The position numbers were made by a program, and so were the translations under genes. Shown one piece after another: positions 63,884-64,000 of a stretch of DNA of 64,000 nt. The notes under the pieces are model-generated. The model did no database searches, was not told the origin of the DNA, and saw only the letters and a program-made list of their open reading frames with translations. The first letter of the stretch is position 1. Each line of letters begins with the position of its first letter. Location: NCBI RefSeq assembly GCF_900115755.1, contig NZ_FOXQ01000014.1:83000-146999 (forward strand), written 5' to 3'. The stretch is from Parafilimonas terrae. Its GTDB lineage: Bacteria; Bacteroidota; Bacteroidia; Chitinophagales; Chitinophagaceae.

Positions 63884-64000
63884 GAATGTGTAATTGAGGA
63901 TTAGGTTAATTAATTCAAGTTGCTAGTTAATCAGGTAAGCTTATCAAGAGTAAACCCAAGAATAAACATTACCAGTTTTATTAAAAACCCTTTGAAAGTT

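Overview
The window looks like a chromosomal segment of a Bacteroidota bacterium, most likely from the Chitinophagaceae or a close relative. The evidence is AT-rich DNA, SecD and SecF fused in one chain, a type IX secretion sorting tail on the 1390-residue repeat protein, DUF3810 and alginate-export-family proteins, and several promoters of the TTTG / TAnnTTTG kind used by this phylum. I recognised no rRNA, tRNA or CRISPR array. I could not run any search, so every family call rests on motifs read by eye.

Layout. 1-4404: the end of a glycoside hydrolase, a flavin amine oxidase, small conserved proteins and a queuosine-precursor transporter. 4527-10141: a Pst-like oxyanion ABC transporter (pstS, C, A, B) with an outer-membrane porin and an Rrf2 regulator. 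A site resembling the CymR box overlaps the porin promoter, so the cargo may be sulfate rather than phosphate. 10403-17182: secDF, a gamma-glutamyltransferase and a YpdA-like reductase. 17551-20272: a WYL regulator with a DinB protein, divergent from a TIR-domain protein of the Pycsar/CAP12 effector type, with a perfect palindrome between them. 20318-26754: a thioredoxin-like protein, a GH32 enzyme and a giant secreted repeat protein. 26912-29481: infC and thrS. 29686-35615: two peptidases, an orphan paaZ and an SGNH hydrolase. 35825-41544: a TetR-controlled YbhGFSR-like exporter whose two ATPases have complementary degenerate sites. 41545-51810: mainly housekeeping genes (Usp, beta-CASP nuclease, pgk, DUF3810, acyltransferase) plus a RelE/ParE-type toxin-antitoxin pair. 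51951-54182: an AT-rich accessory patch with a REP-associated tyrosine transposase flanked by palindromes. 54201-59404: gyrB, an acyl-CoA carboxylase beta subunit and a sugar nucleotidyltransferase. 59493-61486: an ECF sigma factor with a membrane-anchored trypsin-like partner, and a small lipoprotein. 61655-63883: a phenylalanine/tyrosine operon.

The strongest finding is upstream of pheA. A canonical Bacteroidota promoter is followed by a 20-codon leader ORF with eight Phe/Tyr codons in ten. The end of that ORF (TAGCCGGG) is exactly complementary to the 5' arm of an intrinsic terminator (CCCGGCTA). This is the complete layout of classical ribosome-mediated attenuation, controlling prephenate dehydratase and an aromatic-type aminotransferase.

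Other points of interest are the WYL/TIR divergent locus, the REP/transposase unit, the possible CymR-like control of the Pst-like locus, and two families of dispersed palindromes in intergenic DNA.
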